Counted from the stretch's first letter, positions 37,246 to 46,910 are shown. The stretch: 64,000 bases of DNA from Richelia sinica FACHB-800 (GCF_014698825.1 NZ_JACJTT010000002.1:124001-188000), one strand, 5' to 3'. The notes: generated by a model not told the origin, from the letters alone. Numbers and translations are program-made.

Positions 37246-38316
37246 CTACCCTTCATCCAAAACATACAAAAAAAATCTTCTTAAATGTTCCTCCATTTTT
37301 TTCTTTCCTCGTTGTTCTACAACTACAATTTGTTCCATATACATTTCTTCCATTTCATCCATTGTATGACTAGCATACTCTTCGTGTTTTTTCATCATTT
37401 CGGTAAGAAATTTTTTTCTTTCTTCCTTGAAATATTTCCTTCTGTTCAACACCTCTTGATCACATATTTTGATACTTGTAAAATAATCCAAGTCTGTCGG
37501 AATATCATAGATTATCTTAACAAAATCATTCTTTTTTACAAGAATAAAATCTTGAGCATAAATAAAACCTCGCTTATAGTCATCTTCTAAATATTCATAT
37601 TCTAATAATTCTTTCTTTGACAGTTGCTTGCGATGTCCCCACTTGTGAGAGTACATTGTTCTAGTCATTTCGTATGTAATTTTTTCCAAAGGACAAGCAA
37701 TATATTCACCTAAATCAATAAAAGTAGGATATTCAGGGTTAATGACAAGACCTATAGGTAATCCCTTTTTACCAATATTACGAATTAAAGGAATATAAAC
37801 ATAACCTTCTAACTCAAAATAAATATTACTCTCCTTATCTACTATAAAAATAGTCCTTATATTTTCTGGACATAAATATTTTTTCCATTGTTCAAATACT
37901 CGATTATTGGTAGCATCAATAATCCAAATAATTTTATTAGCATCACTACTATAAAACAATTCTCTTTCTCTGACGTTCTCGTTGCTTAAATTGGAATGCT
38001 GAAATTCAATAATTAAGTTTCCAATTTTTACATCTGCACGATGTATTTCTTTATTTTTTTGCATAACTACTTCCCTACATTCAAGAGGGAATAACTCTTG
38101 CCATTTTAAATGCCAAGGAGTCATTTCATACCACTCATCACAATGTGAATCAGAGGTATTTTTGTGCCTCCAATGATGTTGTATTATCTTGCCACAAGCA
38201 GCATATACTTCAGTTCCACAGCAAGGACAGGTAGCTTTTACCTTTGGAGTAGGTGGTATTTTATTACCTTCTTCATCTAAAGCATAATAGAAAGATCCCT
38301 TGTTTTCTGTAGTCAT
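37246..38316 (-). CDS. CoiA-like protein (competence-associated nuclease family)
   Basis: 356 residues. The N terminus has a CPCCGTEVY zinc-finger-like motif, then the CoiA-type HHWRHKN and EMTPWHLKWQELFP, and a nuclease-like core HRADVKIGNLIIEFQHS (D-x(n)-E-x-Q), followed by IIWIIDAT. This resembles the PD-(D/E)XK-type CoiA family linked to competence and recombination. The C terminus (about 290-356) is a charged coiled coil. It is AT-rich compared with the core genes and has no competence genes beside it. Confidence 0.75.
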   Translation of the reverse strand: MTTENKGSFYYALDEEGNKIPPTPKVKATCPCCGTEVYAACGKIIQHHWRHKNTSDSHCDEWYEMTPWHLKWQELFPLECREVVMQKNKEIHRADVKIGNLIIEFQHSNLSNENVRERELFYSSDANKIIWIIDATNNRVFEQWKKYLCPENIRTIFIVDKESNIYFELEGYVYIPLIRNIGKKGLPIGLVINPEYPTFIDLGEYIACPLEKITYEMTRTMYSHKWGHRKQLSKKELLEYEYLEDDYKRGFIYAQDFILVKKNDFVKIIYDIPTDLDYFTSIKICDQEVLNRRKYFKEERKKFLTEMMKKHEEYASHTMDEMEEMYMEQIVVVEQRGKKKMEEHLRRFFLYVLDEG

Positions 38317-38398
38317 AATTCTACCTTTGTAAATTACAGCGTATTTGATAAGTGAAATAATAACGTATTTACAGTTATTATATTATTTGAATAGATAT

Positions 38399-38737
38399 CT
38401 AACTCACAGCAAACTCCGTATATTTCCTAACTTCAGGCGCTTTAAACCCTAAAATAATATGTGATTTTGATATTCCCGCAGCAACCAAATCATTAGCAAC
38501 CCCTTCCTCAGTTCCATCATGTTGAATCCAAACCTTACCATCAATTAAATCAAAATGTAATAAACATCCATAAATCCGATAACCATTTTCCCAACCAGTT
38601 TCTACTAATAAATAATGATCATTTTTTTCATCTAACACCACTTCTAGCTTCACCTGTGCATCATTACCAAAAAAATCCGCATATTCTACAAGAACATTTT
38701 TAATAATTTGACGATATTGAATAGTTAAGGAATCCAT
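38399..38737 (-). CDS. xisI: XisI-family protein (fdxN-element excision controlling factor type)
   Basis: 112 residues with the complete XisI pattern: YRQIIKNVLVEYADF, LVETGWENGYRIYGCLLHFDLIDGKVWIQHDGTEEGVANDLVAAGISKSHIILGF in segments, and APEVRKYTEFAV. In Anabaena, XisH and XisI are needed for excision of the fdxN element, but many copies lie outside such elements. The usual upstream partner xisH is not intact here: only a degraded end is visible. No fdxN element or xisF recombinase is present in the window. Confidence 0.88.
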   Translation of the reverse strand: MDSLTIQYRQIIKNVLVEYADFFGNDAQVKLEVVLDEKNDHYLLVETGWENGYRIYGCLLHFDLIDGKVWIQHDGTEEGVANDLVAAGISKSHIILGFKAPEVRKYTEFAVS

Positions 38738-38860
38738 TTTACAATTACCTCCTGTTCAGCATCAAAACTAAATCAAAAAATCACACTATCTTCAATTAAA
38801 TTTTTAACGAGATTATTCATTAAAAACTGCTTGATAATTACTTTGCCCAGTCAAATAAGA
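38725..38860 (-). pseudogene. Probable remnant of xisH 3' end
   Basis: Overlapping the xisI start in another frame, 38725-38772 reads FSFDAEQEVIVKWIP-stop, which resembles the conserved end of XisH (F/Y-D-x(3)-E-x-I-x-x-W). XisH normally ends overlapping xisI exactly like this. Upstream the reading frame is broken by stops and shifts, and only short possible traces (such as YQAVFNE) remain before the HNH gene. The N-terminal part is gone. Confidence 0.5.
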
Positions 38861-38866
38861 ATTCAT

Positions 38867-39316
38867 CTAACTCTTCAAAGACCGAAGTAAAGTAGTAGGA
38901 CGAACAGTTTTTATAAATTCATACAAATGAGGATAATTTACAAAAATATAACGTTCATATTCGTACCAGTGCATTTCACCCTTTTCCTGGTTACAGTCTC
39001 GACAAATTACCCACAAGTTATTGAATTCCATTGATAGCCAAGGGTATTGTGAGCGAGGTAATTTATGATCAATAGTCTTACCACCCCTCTCAGAGTATTT
39101 ATATCCACAAATTGGACAATACCAATCTGAATTCTTTCTCACCCATTCTTTACTCTCCTCAGTTGTTCCGCATTCTGCATCACCATTTACGTATCGCCAG
39201 ATATCGAATTTTTTATAATTATCAAAATCATTGTCGGTGAGTTTGTGATATCGAGTTTTTCCTACTTTATCAATAAGTTTAAATAATTCGCCTAGTTGTT
39301 TATTTCCTAAATCCAT
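38867..39316 (-). CDS. HNH endonuclease-like protein
   Basis: 149 residues. The HNH core is clear: CPICGYKY (first zinc pair), TIDHKLPRSQYP (catalytic His), FNNLWVICRDCNQEKG (Asn and second zinc pair). The N-terminal 60 residues are unassigned. It lies last in a tight three-gene run with an unknown protein (5 bp gap) and a coiled-coil protein. HNH proteins in such cassettes often act in defence or mobile-element functions; no direct sign of either here. Confidence 0.85.
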   Translation of the reverse strand: MDLGNKQLGELFKLIDKVGKTRYHKLTDNDFDNYKKFDIWRYVNGDAECGTTEESKEWVRKNSDWYCPICGYKYSERGGKTIDHKLPRSQYPWLSMEFNNLWVICRDCNQEKGEMHWYEYERYIFVNYPHLYEFIKTVRPTTLLRSLKS

Positions 39317-39321
39317 ACAAT

Positions 39322-39774
39322 TTATATTTTGCTAGTTTTATATATTTTTTGATTTTTTGTTTTATGTTTACGTTTAAGCTGGTTATTACTCGAAAAATCA
39401 ATTATTTCAATTTCCGTATCAGGAAAATGTTTATCTATTTCCTCGGCAATTTCATTGACTTCTTTCGCTAATTTACTATGAAAATCTTGTATCTCTTGAT
39501 TACTAAAATATTTATTACCAATACGATCAGCTTCTAAAAATAATTCTTCAAGCGTAAGTTCTTTTAACTCACCCTTATCTAAAAAATCTTGGATTTTTTG
39601 GTACAGATTTATAACATTATCCCATCCAATATTTTTATAACCATTATTTTTTAACCAGATTTTATCGTGGGTATTTAATTTATTTTTTTTTTCTGAGTTA
39701 TTACATTGAATTTGTCGATAACTCATTCCTTGAAATGTTTTCTTTTGTTTTTGGTGATGCATAAAATTAGTCAC
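39322..39774 (-). CDS. Hypothetical protein of the coiled-coil/HNH cassette
   Basis: 150 residues, very Lys/Asn-rich, not recognised. It starts directly after the stop of the coiled-coil gene and ends 5 bp before the HNH gene, so all three are very probably one transcript. The middle (ELKELTLEELFLEADRIGNKYFSNQEIQDFHSKLAKEV in parts) is predicted helical; both ends are basic and probably flexible, the last residues KRKHKTKNQK strongly so, which might suggest nucleic acid contact. Confidence 0.65.
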   Translation of the reverse strand: MTNFMHHQKQKKTFQGMSYRQIQCNNSEKKNKLNTHDKIWLKNNGYKNIGWDNVINLYQKIQDFLDKGELKELTLEELFLEADRIGNKYFSNQEIQDFHSKLAKEVNEIAEEIDKHFPDTEIEIIDFSSNNQLKRKHKTKNQKIYKTSKI

Positions 39775-40359
39775 TTAGCCTAATGTTGCTTTAAATAGCT
39801 TAATAATACCCTTACGAATTTCACTATCTTCTAATTTCAATAATCCTTTCATCTCAATTGCTAACTTGAGCCTAACTTCATCAACTATATTTTTCAAAAG
39901 TTTATTCTCTTTTTGCAATTGTTGATTAGCATCATTTAATTGTTTATTATTAGAATTCAATGTAGATACTTTGGTTTTTAAAGTTTCTACTTCTGATGCG
40001 AAGTTTTTAATTTCTAGCTCAAGTGTATTCCTTTCTTCTTCTAATTGCTTCTTTCTAGATTCCATTGAAACTTTGGATAACTCCAAATTTTTAATGGCTG
40101 CTTCTAAGTCTAAATATTCAGATTTTAGTTTTAACAGCTTCTTTTCTGCTTGACTACGCAACCTGCCCAAAGAAGCATTATTTTGACCAAGATGAGAATT
40201 CTTTTGAGCGAATGATTCAACTAATTTGACTGCTATAGGCTCTATTTCCAGCAGATTCAGCAATCTTTCGCATTCATTTTGATCTAGTGCCTGACTGATA
40301 TTCTTATTAATGCCATACTTTTCCTTTAGTGTAGTTTGTAGTTGGTCTTTTGATGCCAT
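39775..40359 (-). CDS. Coiled-coil protein, first gene of the HNH cassette
   Basis: 194 residues. Residues 1-55 form a helical N-terminal domain (LKEKYGINKNISQALDQNECERLL), and about 65-165 a continuous heptad coiled coil rich in Glu, Lys, Leu and Asn, ending in a short helical tail. No ATPase motif is present. Its stop abuts the start of the next gene. Such proteins may serve as a scaffold or sensor for the HNH protein; this is inference. Confidence 0.7.
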   Translation of the reverse strand: MASKDQLQTTLKEKYGINKNISQALDQNECERLLNLLEIEPIAVKLVESFAQKNSHLGQNNASLGRLRSQAEKKLLKLKSEYLDLEAAIKNLELSKVSMESRKKQLEEERNTLELEIKNFASEVETLKTKVSTLNSNNKQLNDANQQLQKENKLLKNIVDEVRLKLAIEMKGLLKLEDSEIRKGIIKLFKATLG

Positions 40360-40646
40360 AAGTTATCCTCAATAATTAATCAACGCGATAATTTTCAACA
40401 TTGATGCCCTATTACGGTATAATTTAGTGCCTTATTGTTATATTCAAAAGTGTGTAATCAAATTAATTTTAAGTAATATATGTATACAGTAGTTATATTT
40501 ATAAGAGCGTTGCAACTGTATTAATACTGATTCATAAATTATTAACCAAGACTGCGTGGATAAAAACCTCATCCTTTCATCTCATCACCCAGAAAAATAA
40601 AGCATAATTAACCTTTATAACCATCAGCCAACACAGTAAATACACT

Positions 40647-41654
40647 ATGAACACACAAACCAAGAACCAACCTATCCGCGTCGGAGTATTGGGTTTTGGT
40701 GGACTCGGCCAAGCAGCTGCTAAACTTCTCTCCAGTAAAAGAGAAATGATATTAGTTGCAGCCGCAGACCAAAAAGGCTACGCATACTCCACAGAAGGTT
40801 TAAATACAGATGCTTGCATCACCACTTACCAAAAACAAGGTTCCCTTGGCTATCTAGAACCAGTCGGCACATTAAGCAACAACAGCATTCAAGACTTAAT
40901 TCAAGCCACTGGTGACGCTGTAGATGGCTATTTCCTGGCTTTACCCAACCTCCCCAACGACTTTATCCCCAATGTCGCTAAACAATTCATCCAAGCTGGT
41001 TGGAAGGGTGTGCTGGTGGATGCCATTAAACGCACCAGTGCAGTGGAACAACTTTTAGCCATGAAAGATGAACTGCAAGCAGCGGGAATTACATATATGA
41101 CAGGCTGTGGTGCTACTCCTGGACTGTTAACTGCGGCTGCGGCTTTAGCTGCCCAAAGCTATGCCGAAATTCACAAAGTGGAAATTACCTTTGGTGTGGG
41201 TATTGCTAACTGGGAAGCTTACCGGGCTACTGTGCGGGAAGATATTGGACATATGCCTGGCTATACTGTAGAAGCTGCTAGAGCTATGACCGATGCAGAG
41301 GTAGAAGCATTACTAGATAAAACTAATGGTGTGCTGACCCTGGAAAATATGGAACACGCTGATGATGTGATGCTAGAAATAGCAGGAATTGTTGGACGGG
41401 ACAGAGTGACTGTTGGTGGTGTAGTTGATACCCGCAACCCCAAAAAGCCCTTGAGTACCAATGTGAAGGTGACTGGACGCACTTTTGAAGGCAAAATTTC
41501 TACCCACACCTTTACTTTAGGAGATGAAACCAGTATGGCAGCTAATGTCTGCGGTCCTGCCTTTGGTTATCTCAAAGCTGGTCAAGAATTGCATCAACGG
41601 GGTATTCGTGGCTTATTCACTGCGGCGGAAATTATGCCGAAATTTGTCCGCTAG
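40647..41654 (+). CDS. Saccharopine dehydrogenase-like oxidoreductase
   Basis: 335 residues with an N-terminal Rossmann fold ([19 protein letters not shown]-x-G-x-x-G at about 15-20) and a C-terminal catalytic domain of the saccharopine/carboxynorspermidine dehydrogenase group ([20 protein letters not shown]). Segments such as [31 protein letters not shown] in parts appear highly conserved in cyanobacteria as I recall. The substrate is not known; polyamine or lysine-type chemistry is possible. Standing alone between the accessory island and the pil genes. Confidence 0.82.
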   Translation: MNTQTKNQPIRVGVLGFGGLGQAAAKLLSSKREMILVAAADQKGYAYSTEGLNTDACITTYQKQGSLGYLEPVGTLSNNSIQDLIQATGDAVDGYFLALPNLPNDFIPNVAKQFIQAGWKGVLVDAIKRTSAVEQLLAMKDELQAAGITYMTGCGATPGLLTAAAALAAQSYAEIHKVEITFGVGIANWEAYRATVREDIGHMPGYTVEAARAMTDAEVEALLDKTNGVLTLENMEHADDVMLEIAGIVGRDRVTVGGVVDTRNPKKPLSTNVKVTGRTFEGKISTHTFTLGDETSMAANVCGPAFGYLKAGQELHQRGIRGLFTAAEIMPKFVR

Positions 41655-41683
41655 GTGACAGATGACAGGTGACAGGTGACAGG
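41653..41683. repeat. Heptamer tandem repeat (AGGTGAC type)
   Basis: Four consecutive 7-bp units AGGTGAC, AGATGAC, AGGTGAC, AGGTGAC immediately after the oxidoreductase stop. It is a typical STRR of filamentous cyanobacteria. Confidence 0.7.
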
Positions 41684-41739
41684 ATGGATATATCTTTTAG
41701 CTTCTCTGTTCTCCTGCTCCCCTGCTGTTGTTATGCTGC

Positions 41740-42300
41740 CTAAGCTGGAGGAGTTTCTGAAGAGTAGGAATCGATAGAACTATCCTCTGACAAAACCATA
41801 GGTGTTTGCATCACAAAAGGCAAATCTGCACCACTCAAACCTCTTTGAATTCGTTCGGAGGTTTCTGGGAAAATGATAAATAGGGGGTAAATAGTTTCTG
41901 CACCTTCGCTAAAAATATGACTGTGACGGGGGTGCATGAGCCATTCATAATCTTTATCTAAACACACTTGGGTTTCTCGCCAACGCCCTAACAAATCGGA
42001 AAAGTCTTCATGGGGACGGTGAATAAACAGGAGAATTTCCACCCCTGTTTTGATTTTCCATTCAGGGTCACACATTAAAATGGCGATATCACAGGGTAAG
42101 CGGTGACTGTGGATGGTTTTGGTTTCCAAATCCCGTAAGCGGATAATGGGTAGAGGGATAGTAATGACGCTTTCATAGGGACGACGGAGACTAGGAATCA
42201 TCTCTAGGTAGGGGCGGTGTTGCTTGAGGAGTGCGATCGCTGCCATATTATTGCTATACTCAGCCAAGCACGCTTCATAAAAGGATTTTTGTACAGGCAT
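41740..42300 (-). CDS. Hypothetical protein downstream of pilC
   Basis: 186 residues, not recognised. It is soluble, Pro- and His-rich, with strands such as ESVITIPLPIIRLRDLETKTIHSHRLPCDIAILM in parts and a Ser-rich acidic tail. It follows pilC by about 80 bp on the same strand and might belong to the pilus transcription unit, but nothing in the protein points to pili. Confidence 0.65.
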   Translation of the reverse strand: MPVQKSFYEACLAEYSNNMAAIALLKQHRPYLEMIPSLRRPYESVITIPLPIIRLRDLETKTIHSHRLPCDIAILMCDPEWKIKTGVEILLFIHRPHEDFSDLLGRWRETQVCLDKDYEWLMHPRHSHIFSEGAETIYPLFIIFPETSERIQRGLSGADLPFVMQTPMVLSEDSSIDSYSSETPPA

Positions 42301-42379
42301 AATTCTTGATTTTTCAAAATATGATTCATATCTAAGTTATTAGTTATCAATCAGTCGCTGATAACTAATAACTTTATTT

Positions 42380-43603
42380 TTAGCCCAACTTTTCAAATAC
42401 TTTAAACATGGGCAAGTACATCGCTAGTAGAATGGTTCCTACCATACCCCCTAGCACCACAATCATCAGTGGTTCTAACACACTAGTGAGAGATTTCACC
42501 GCCTGTTCTACTTCATCTTCATAGAAATCAGCTACTTTCATCAACATCGCATCTAACTCTCCAGTTTCCTCACCGATGCTAATCATCTGAATTGCCATCG
42601 GTGGAAAAACTTGCTCTTTCTGCAATGCCAAACTTATTACGCCACCTTGCTGCACTTCCATTTTCGCCGCATCAATGGCATTAGCAACCACTTGGTTACC
42701 AGATGTATCTCGGACAATTTCTAACGAAGTTAAAATTGGTACTCCAGAACGGGAAAGTGCACCAAAAGTCCGACTAAACCGAGCAACCGCAGATTTTTGA
42801 ATCAAGTCACCAAACAAAGGCATTTTCAGAGATAGACGGTCAATTGTTTGCTTACCAACTGGAGTTTTGTAATATTGTTTGTAAGCAAAAATAAATACCA
42901 TAATGCCAGCAATAATTACTAAAGACCACCAACTGCGTAATATTTGACTACAGGTCATCAAAAATTGTGTTAGTGCTGGTAATTCTGTTCCCAATTCTGT
43001 GAATATTTTCGCAAAAATGGGAATAAGAAAAACTGTCATCCCCACAAAAATTGCAGTTGCTAAAAAACCTACAACCATGGGATAAGACAAAGCCGATTTA
43101 ATTTGGTTCTGTAACCTGGCAACGTCTTCCAACAACTTCGCTAGACGATTCAAAACTTCATCTAAAACCCCACCGATTTCTCCAGCTTGTACCATACTTA
43201 CATACAAGCCATCAAAACAGTCGGGATGCTTCCGCATAGCATCCGATAGGTTAATCCCATTCTGAACATCAACACCGATTTCAATTAAAGCTTGCTTCAG
43301 TTTAGGATTACTGCATTGTTCACCCAGTACACCTAAACTTCTCACAATCGCTACACCTGCATTGACCAAGGCAGCAAATTGACGAGAAAAAACCGCTTTG
43401 TCTTTAACAGAAACCTTAACTAAAGAAGTTTGAAATTTTTGAAAATCAAACTTCGAGGCAAAACTCTGGGCTTCTTTCAGTTCTTGGACAACAAGACCTT
43501 GATCTCTGAGATTAGTACGAGCTTGGACAAGGGAATCAGCTGTCAATGTTTCTCTGCGAGATTTTCCTTGTGAGTCCCGGACACGAGCAACGTAGGTTGG
43601 CAT
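42380..43603 (-). CDS. pilC: Type IV pilus inner-membrane platform protein PilC
   Basis: 407 residues, the platform protein that the assembly and retraction ATPases act on. It opens MPTYVARVRDSQGKSRRETL, followed by two GspF-like repeats, each ending in membrane helices; the motifs FSRQFAALVNAGVAIVRSL and FSRTFGALSRSGVPILTSL mark the repeats, and SIGEETGELDAMLMKVADFYEDEV the C-terminal signature. It is the last of a pilB-pilT-pilC run, consistent with twitching motility or DNA uptake in cyanobacteria. Confidence 0.95.
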   Translation of the reverse strand: MPTYVARVRDSQGKSRRETLTADSLVQARTNLRDQGLVVQELKEAQSFASKFDFQKFQTSLVKVSVKDKAVFSRQFAALVNAGVAIVRSLGVLGEQCSNPKLKQALIEIGVDVQNGINLSDAMRKHPDCFDGLYVSMVQAGEIGGVLDEVLNRLAKLLEDVARLQNQIKSALSYPMVVGFLATAIFVGMTVFLIPIFAKIFTELGTELPALTQFLMTCSQILRSWWSLVIIAGIMVFIFAYKQYYKTPVGKQTIDRLSLKMPLFGDLIQKSAVARFSRTFGALSRSGVPILTSLEIVRDTSGNQVVANAIDAAKMEVQQGGVISLALQKEQVFPPMAIQMISIGEETGELDAMLMKVADFYEDEVEQAVKSLTSVLEPLMIVVLGGMVGTILLAMYLPMFKVFEKLG

Positions 43604-43716
43604 AGATTAATAAATTCAAAATTCACAATTTCACAATTATTTAATGGGTGATTGGTAATGGGCAATTGGCAAAATTTTTGCCAAATCCCAATCCCTATTC
43701 ACCTAAATTTAAAAAT

Positions 43717-44838
43717 TTAATGTGCTCTGGATGCTGCACCAGATTTTGCTGCTGCCGGAGGAGCCGCAGAACCAATTAAGCGTTGGACTTCATCAGGTTT
43801 AGAAGTCTTAGACATTGCTGCTTCAAAAGATATAGAGCCATTTTTATACAAATCTGCTAACACTTTCTCCAAAGTTTGCATCCCTAATTTAGCTCCAGTT
43901 TGGATAGCTGAGTAAATTTGTGATGTTTTACCTTCACGAATCAGGTTAGAAATAGCAGGAGTGATTACCATGATTTCTTGAGCCATGACTCGACCATATT
44001 CCCCTGGTTTGGGGTTTTTCTTCGGTACTAGGGTTTGGCTGAATACTGCCACAAGGGAGTTAGACAACTGCACCCTAACTTGGGTTTGTTTTTCATGGGG
44101 GAAAACGTCAATAATCCGGTCAACAGTTTGGGCTGCCGAACTAGTGTGTAATGTACCAAATACTAAGTGACCTGTTTCTGCCGCAGAAATAGCCAAGGAA
44201 ATTGTTTCTAAATCCCGCATTTCCCCTACCAGAATAATATCTGGGTCTTCCCGTAAAGCCGCTTTTAAAGCATTAGCAAAACTCTTAGTATCTTCACCCA
44301 GTTGACGTTGGTGAACTAGGCTTTTAATGGGTTCGTAAACAAATTCAATTGGGTCTTCTACCGTGAGAATATGTTCGGCTCTTGTGCGGTTAATTAAATC
44401 AATCATGGCCGCCAAGGTAGTGGTTTTTCCTGAGCCTGTGGGGCCAGTGACGAGAATTAAGCCTCTAGGCTTTTCCGACATTTCCCGTACTACATCCGGT
44501 AGACCTAGTTTTTCAAAGTTAGGAATTTTAGAACTTAATGCTCGTAAACAAGCTGCATATGTGCCACGTTCTTTATAGACGTTCACCCGAAAGCGAGCTA
44601 ATCCTTTCACACCATAGGAACAATCTAATTCCCAGGTTTGTTCTAAGGTTTTACGCTGGGTGTTGTTGAGCATACTAAAAATCAGTCTTTGGCATTGATC
44701 AGCAGTGAGGGGTTGATCACCAATGGGAGTTAATTTACCACTAATCCGAAAATAGGGGGGCAATCCTGCGGATAGATGTAAGTCAGAACCACCCATTTCA
44801 ATCAACTGCTCCATCAAATCTTCAATCATCAATTCCAT
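43717..44838 (-). CDS. pilT: Type IV pilus retraction ATPase PilT
   Basis: Hexameric ATPase that disassembles pili; 373 residues with the ATG at 44836-44838 (MELMIEDLMEQL), which has an AGGAG ribosome site. A longer reading would overlap pilB and lacks homology. Motifs: SGKLTPI in the N-terminal PAS-like domain, Walker A GPTGSGKTTT, Asp box DLINRTRAEHILTVEDPIEF, Walker B DPDIILVGEMRD, His box GHLVFGTLHTSSA and the PilT signature AIRE-like region near the C terminus (ISNLIREGKT). It sits between pilB and pilC. Confidence 0.95.
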   Translation of the reverse strand: MELMIEDLMEQLIEMGGSDLHLSAGLPPYFRISGKLTPIGDQPLTADQCQRLIFSMLNNTQRKTLEQTWELDCSYGVKGLARFRVNVYKERGTYAACLRALSSKIPNFEKLGLPDVVREMSEKPRGLILVTGPTGSGKTTTLAAMIDLINRTRAEHILTVEDPIEFVYEPIKSLVHQRQLGEDTKSFANALKAALREDPDIILVGEMRDLETISLAISAAETGHLVFGTLHTSSAAQTVDRIIDVFPHEKQTQVRVQLSNSLVAVFSQTLVPKKNPKPGEYGRVMAQEIMVITPAISNLIREGKTSQIYSAIQTGAKLGMQTLEKVLADLYKNGSISFEAAMSKTSKPDEVQRLIGSAAPPAAAKSGAASRAH

Positions 44839-44897
44839 AGTGTGGCTCCTGGTTAAGTGAATTGAGAATTTAAAATCTACTATCCGAAATAGGATGA

Positions 44898-46910
44898 TTA
44901 GTCTGTAAATCGAGGTGTCAGACAGTAGGGACAATCTAACCACTCTGGTTTTAATTCGGCACTACAAGTCCGACATGTCAAGCCGCTTTTACGTCTGGCT
45001 TTTAATTCAGCTTCCAAACCGGTATCAGTGAATGTTACCCGTTCTACTTCTTCTAAGGTGGTAGAACCTTGACGAACTAAATCCAGACTGTAAGCCAACA
45101 AGGTTTTCATCCCTTCTTCAACGGCTACTTCCTTGATGCGTTCTGTGGGTGCTTCTTGGTTAATCAAGGTTTGGAGGTTTTCGGTGATCCGCATTACTTC
45201 ATACACACCGCAACGTCCCTTATAACCAACTCCTCCGCAAGTTTGACAAACTTGATTTCTGGATTTAGCTTCTGCTAAGGACTCTGGTGGCACAACATTA
45301 GCTTTGTAAAAAGTAACACTTGTTTCTTGGGCAGCAGTGAGACCGTAGCGAGCTAGTTCTTCTGTAGTGGGAGTATAGGGGATACGACAATCAGAACATA
45401 CACGACGCACCAGACGTTGTGCTAATACACCAATCAGAGAACTGGAAACCATGAAAGGCTCAATTCCCATTTCTCCCAAGCGAGCGATCGCGCCTGGAGC
45501 ATCATTAGTGTGTAAAGTTGTTAATACTAAGTGTCCTGTAAGCGCAGCTTCAATCGCAGTTTTGGCGGTTTCCTTATCCCGTGTTTCACCCACCAGTAGC
45601 ACATCTGGATCTTGTCGTAAGAATGCCCTTAATGCTGTTGCAAAATCCAACCCTTTTTCCCGAATTACTTGTACTTGAGTAATCCCCGGCAAACTATACT
45701 CAATTGGGTCTTCTACCGTACTGATGTTAATGCCTGGGTCGTTCTTTTCTGCCAATGCAGAATACAAAGAAGTGGTTTTACCAGAACCAGTAGGGCCTGT
45801 GACGAGAATCAACCCGAATGGTTTACTAACCATATCTTTGACTATTTGCAAAGTTTCTGGATCAGTAATTAACTTATTCAACCCTAATTGAGTAGAGGAA
45901 TTATCCAAAATCCGCAAACATACCTTTTCCCCGTAGCGACTGGGTAAGGTATTGACCCGAAAGTCTACCTTTCTGCCTTCATACAGACGGCGAATACGTC
46001 CATCCTGAGGTAAACGTCGTTCTGCAATGTCTAGGTTAGAAATAATTTTAAATCGGGCTGTAACTGCGGGAATAACCTTTTTGGGTACAGGGGGAAAAGC
46101 TTCACGCAATACCCCATCTTTGCGAAAGCGAATACGTAAGTTTTCTTCTTGTGGTTCGATATGAATATCTGACACCTTATCTTGCAGGGCTTTAGCTAAG
46201 ATGCGATTGACCAGACTGATGATGGGTGCATCTTCTGCATCCTTCATCGCTGCGGTCAGATCAACATCCATATCCTCCCCACTATCGTCCATGTCCAGAC
46301 TTTCCAGATTCTCTAAATCTTGTTGAATGTCTGTGAACTTTTCCTGCTCTAGTTGTTTTTGGCGGACTGCTAACTCATCTAGATATTGATTAATTAGTTT
46401 TTGGTAATCCTCCTGGGTGATGACCATCCTTTGCAAAGCTAGGCCTTGAGGACGCAAAATCCGATTCAAATCATCAGAGGCTTCCAAGTTATCTGGATCA
46501 ACCATCGCCACCAACACAGAAGGTGGGTTTTGGTCTTCATGCTTGGATAATGGCACCAAGCGATGACGACGACAGATATCCACAGGAATGAGGGTTTCAA
46601 TCAAAGTCATCACCATTGCCGTGCCGACTTGATTGACTTCTGGGTCAAGGGACTCAACCCCGTAGAGGATTTTGAGTTCAAATAAATGCTGTTTTTTGTA
46701 TTCCCTCAGAAACTCTGGTGAGAGTTGTCTGCCAGTAATAGACTCTAATACATCTGTCAACGGCCTACCAGATTTACGGCTTTCTATCAGTGCTTGCCGC
46801 ATCTGTTCGTTATTGACATAGCCAGATTGAACTAGCTTATTACCGAAGGGAGAAAACTCTGTTCGTGTGGTTAGAGCGGTGCTGCGCCTTGGTTGTGACG
46901 AGTAAGTCAT
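44898..46910 (-). CDS. pilB: Type IV pilus assembly ATPase PilB
   Basis: Extension ATPase of the pilus (GspE family), 670 residues. The N-terminal GspE-N domain is followed by the ATPase core: Walker A GPTGSGKTTSLY, Asp box ISTVEDPIEY, Walker B DPDVLLVGETRD, His box GHLVLTTLHTND, and the internal zinc motif with CSDC and CQTCGG. An additional C-terminal zinc ribbon CRTC...CPYC (last 28 residues) is present. The ATG at 46908-46910 (MTYSSQPRRS) is used; a TTG two codons earlier is less likely. First gene of pilB-pilT-pilC. Confidence 0.94.
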   Translation of the reverse strand: MTYSSQPRRSTALTTRTEFSPFGNKLVQSGYVNNEQMRQALIESRKSGRPLTDVLESITGRQLSPEFLREYKKQHLFELKILYGVESLDPEVNQVGTAMVMTLIETLIPVDICRRHRLVPLSKHEDQNPPSVLVAMVDPDNLEASDDLNRILRPQGLALQRMVITQEDYQKLINQYLDELAVRQKQLEQEKFTDIQQDLENLESLDMDDSGEDMDVDLTAAMKDAEDAPIISLVNRILAKALQDKVSDIHIEPQEENLRIRFRKDGVLREAFPPVPKKVIPAVTARFKIISNLDIAERRLPQDGRIRRLYEGRKVDFRVNTLPSRYGEKVCLRILDNSSTQLGLNKLITDPETLQIVKDMVSKPFGLILVTGPTGSGKTTSLYSALAEKNDPGINISTVEDPIEYSLPGITQVQVIREKGLDFATALRAFLRQDPDVLLVGETRDKETAKTAIEAALTGHLVLTTLHTNDAPGAIARLGEMGIEPFMVSSSLIGVLAQRLVRRVCSDCRIPYTPTTEELARYGLTAAQETSVTFYKANVVPPESLAEAKSRNQVCQTCGGVGYKGRCGVYEVMRITENLQTLINQEAPTERIKEVAVEEGMKTLLAYSLDLVRQGSTTLEEVERVTFTDTGLEAELKARRKSGLTCRTCSAELKPEWLDCPYCLTPRFTD

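Noticed and set aside
35100-40400. Prophage or integrative element
   Set aside because: No integrase, terminase, capsid or attachment-site pair; only small accessory genes are seen.
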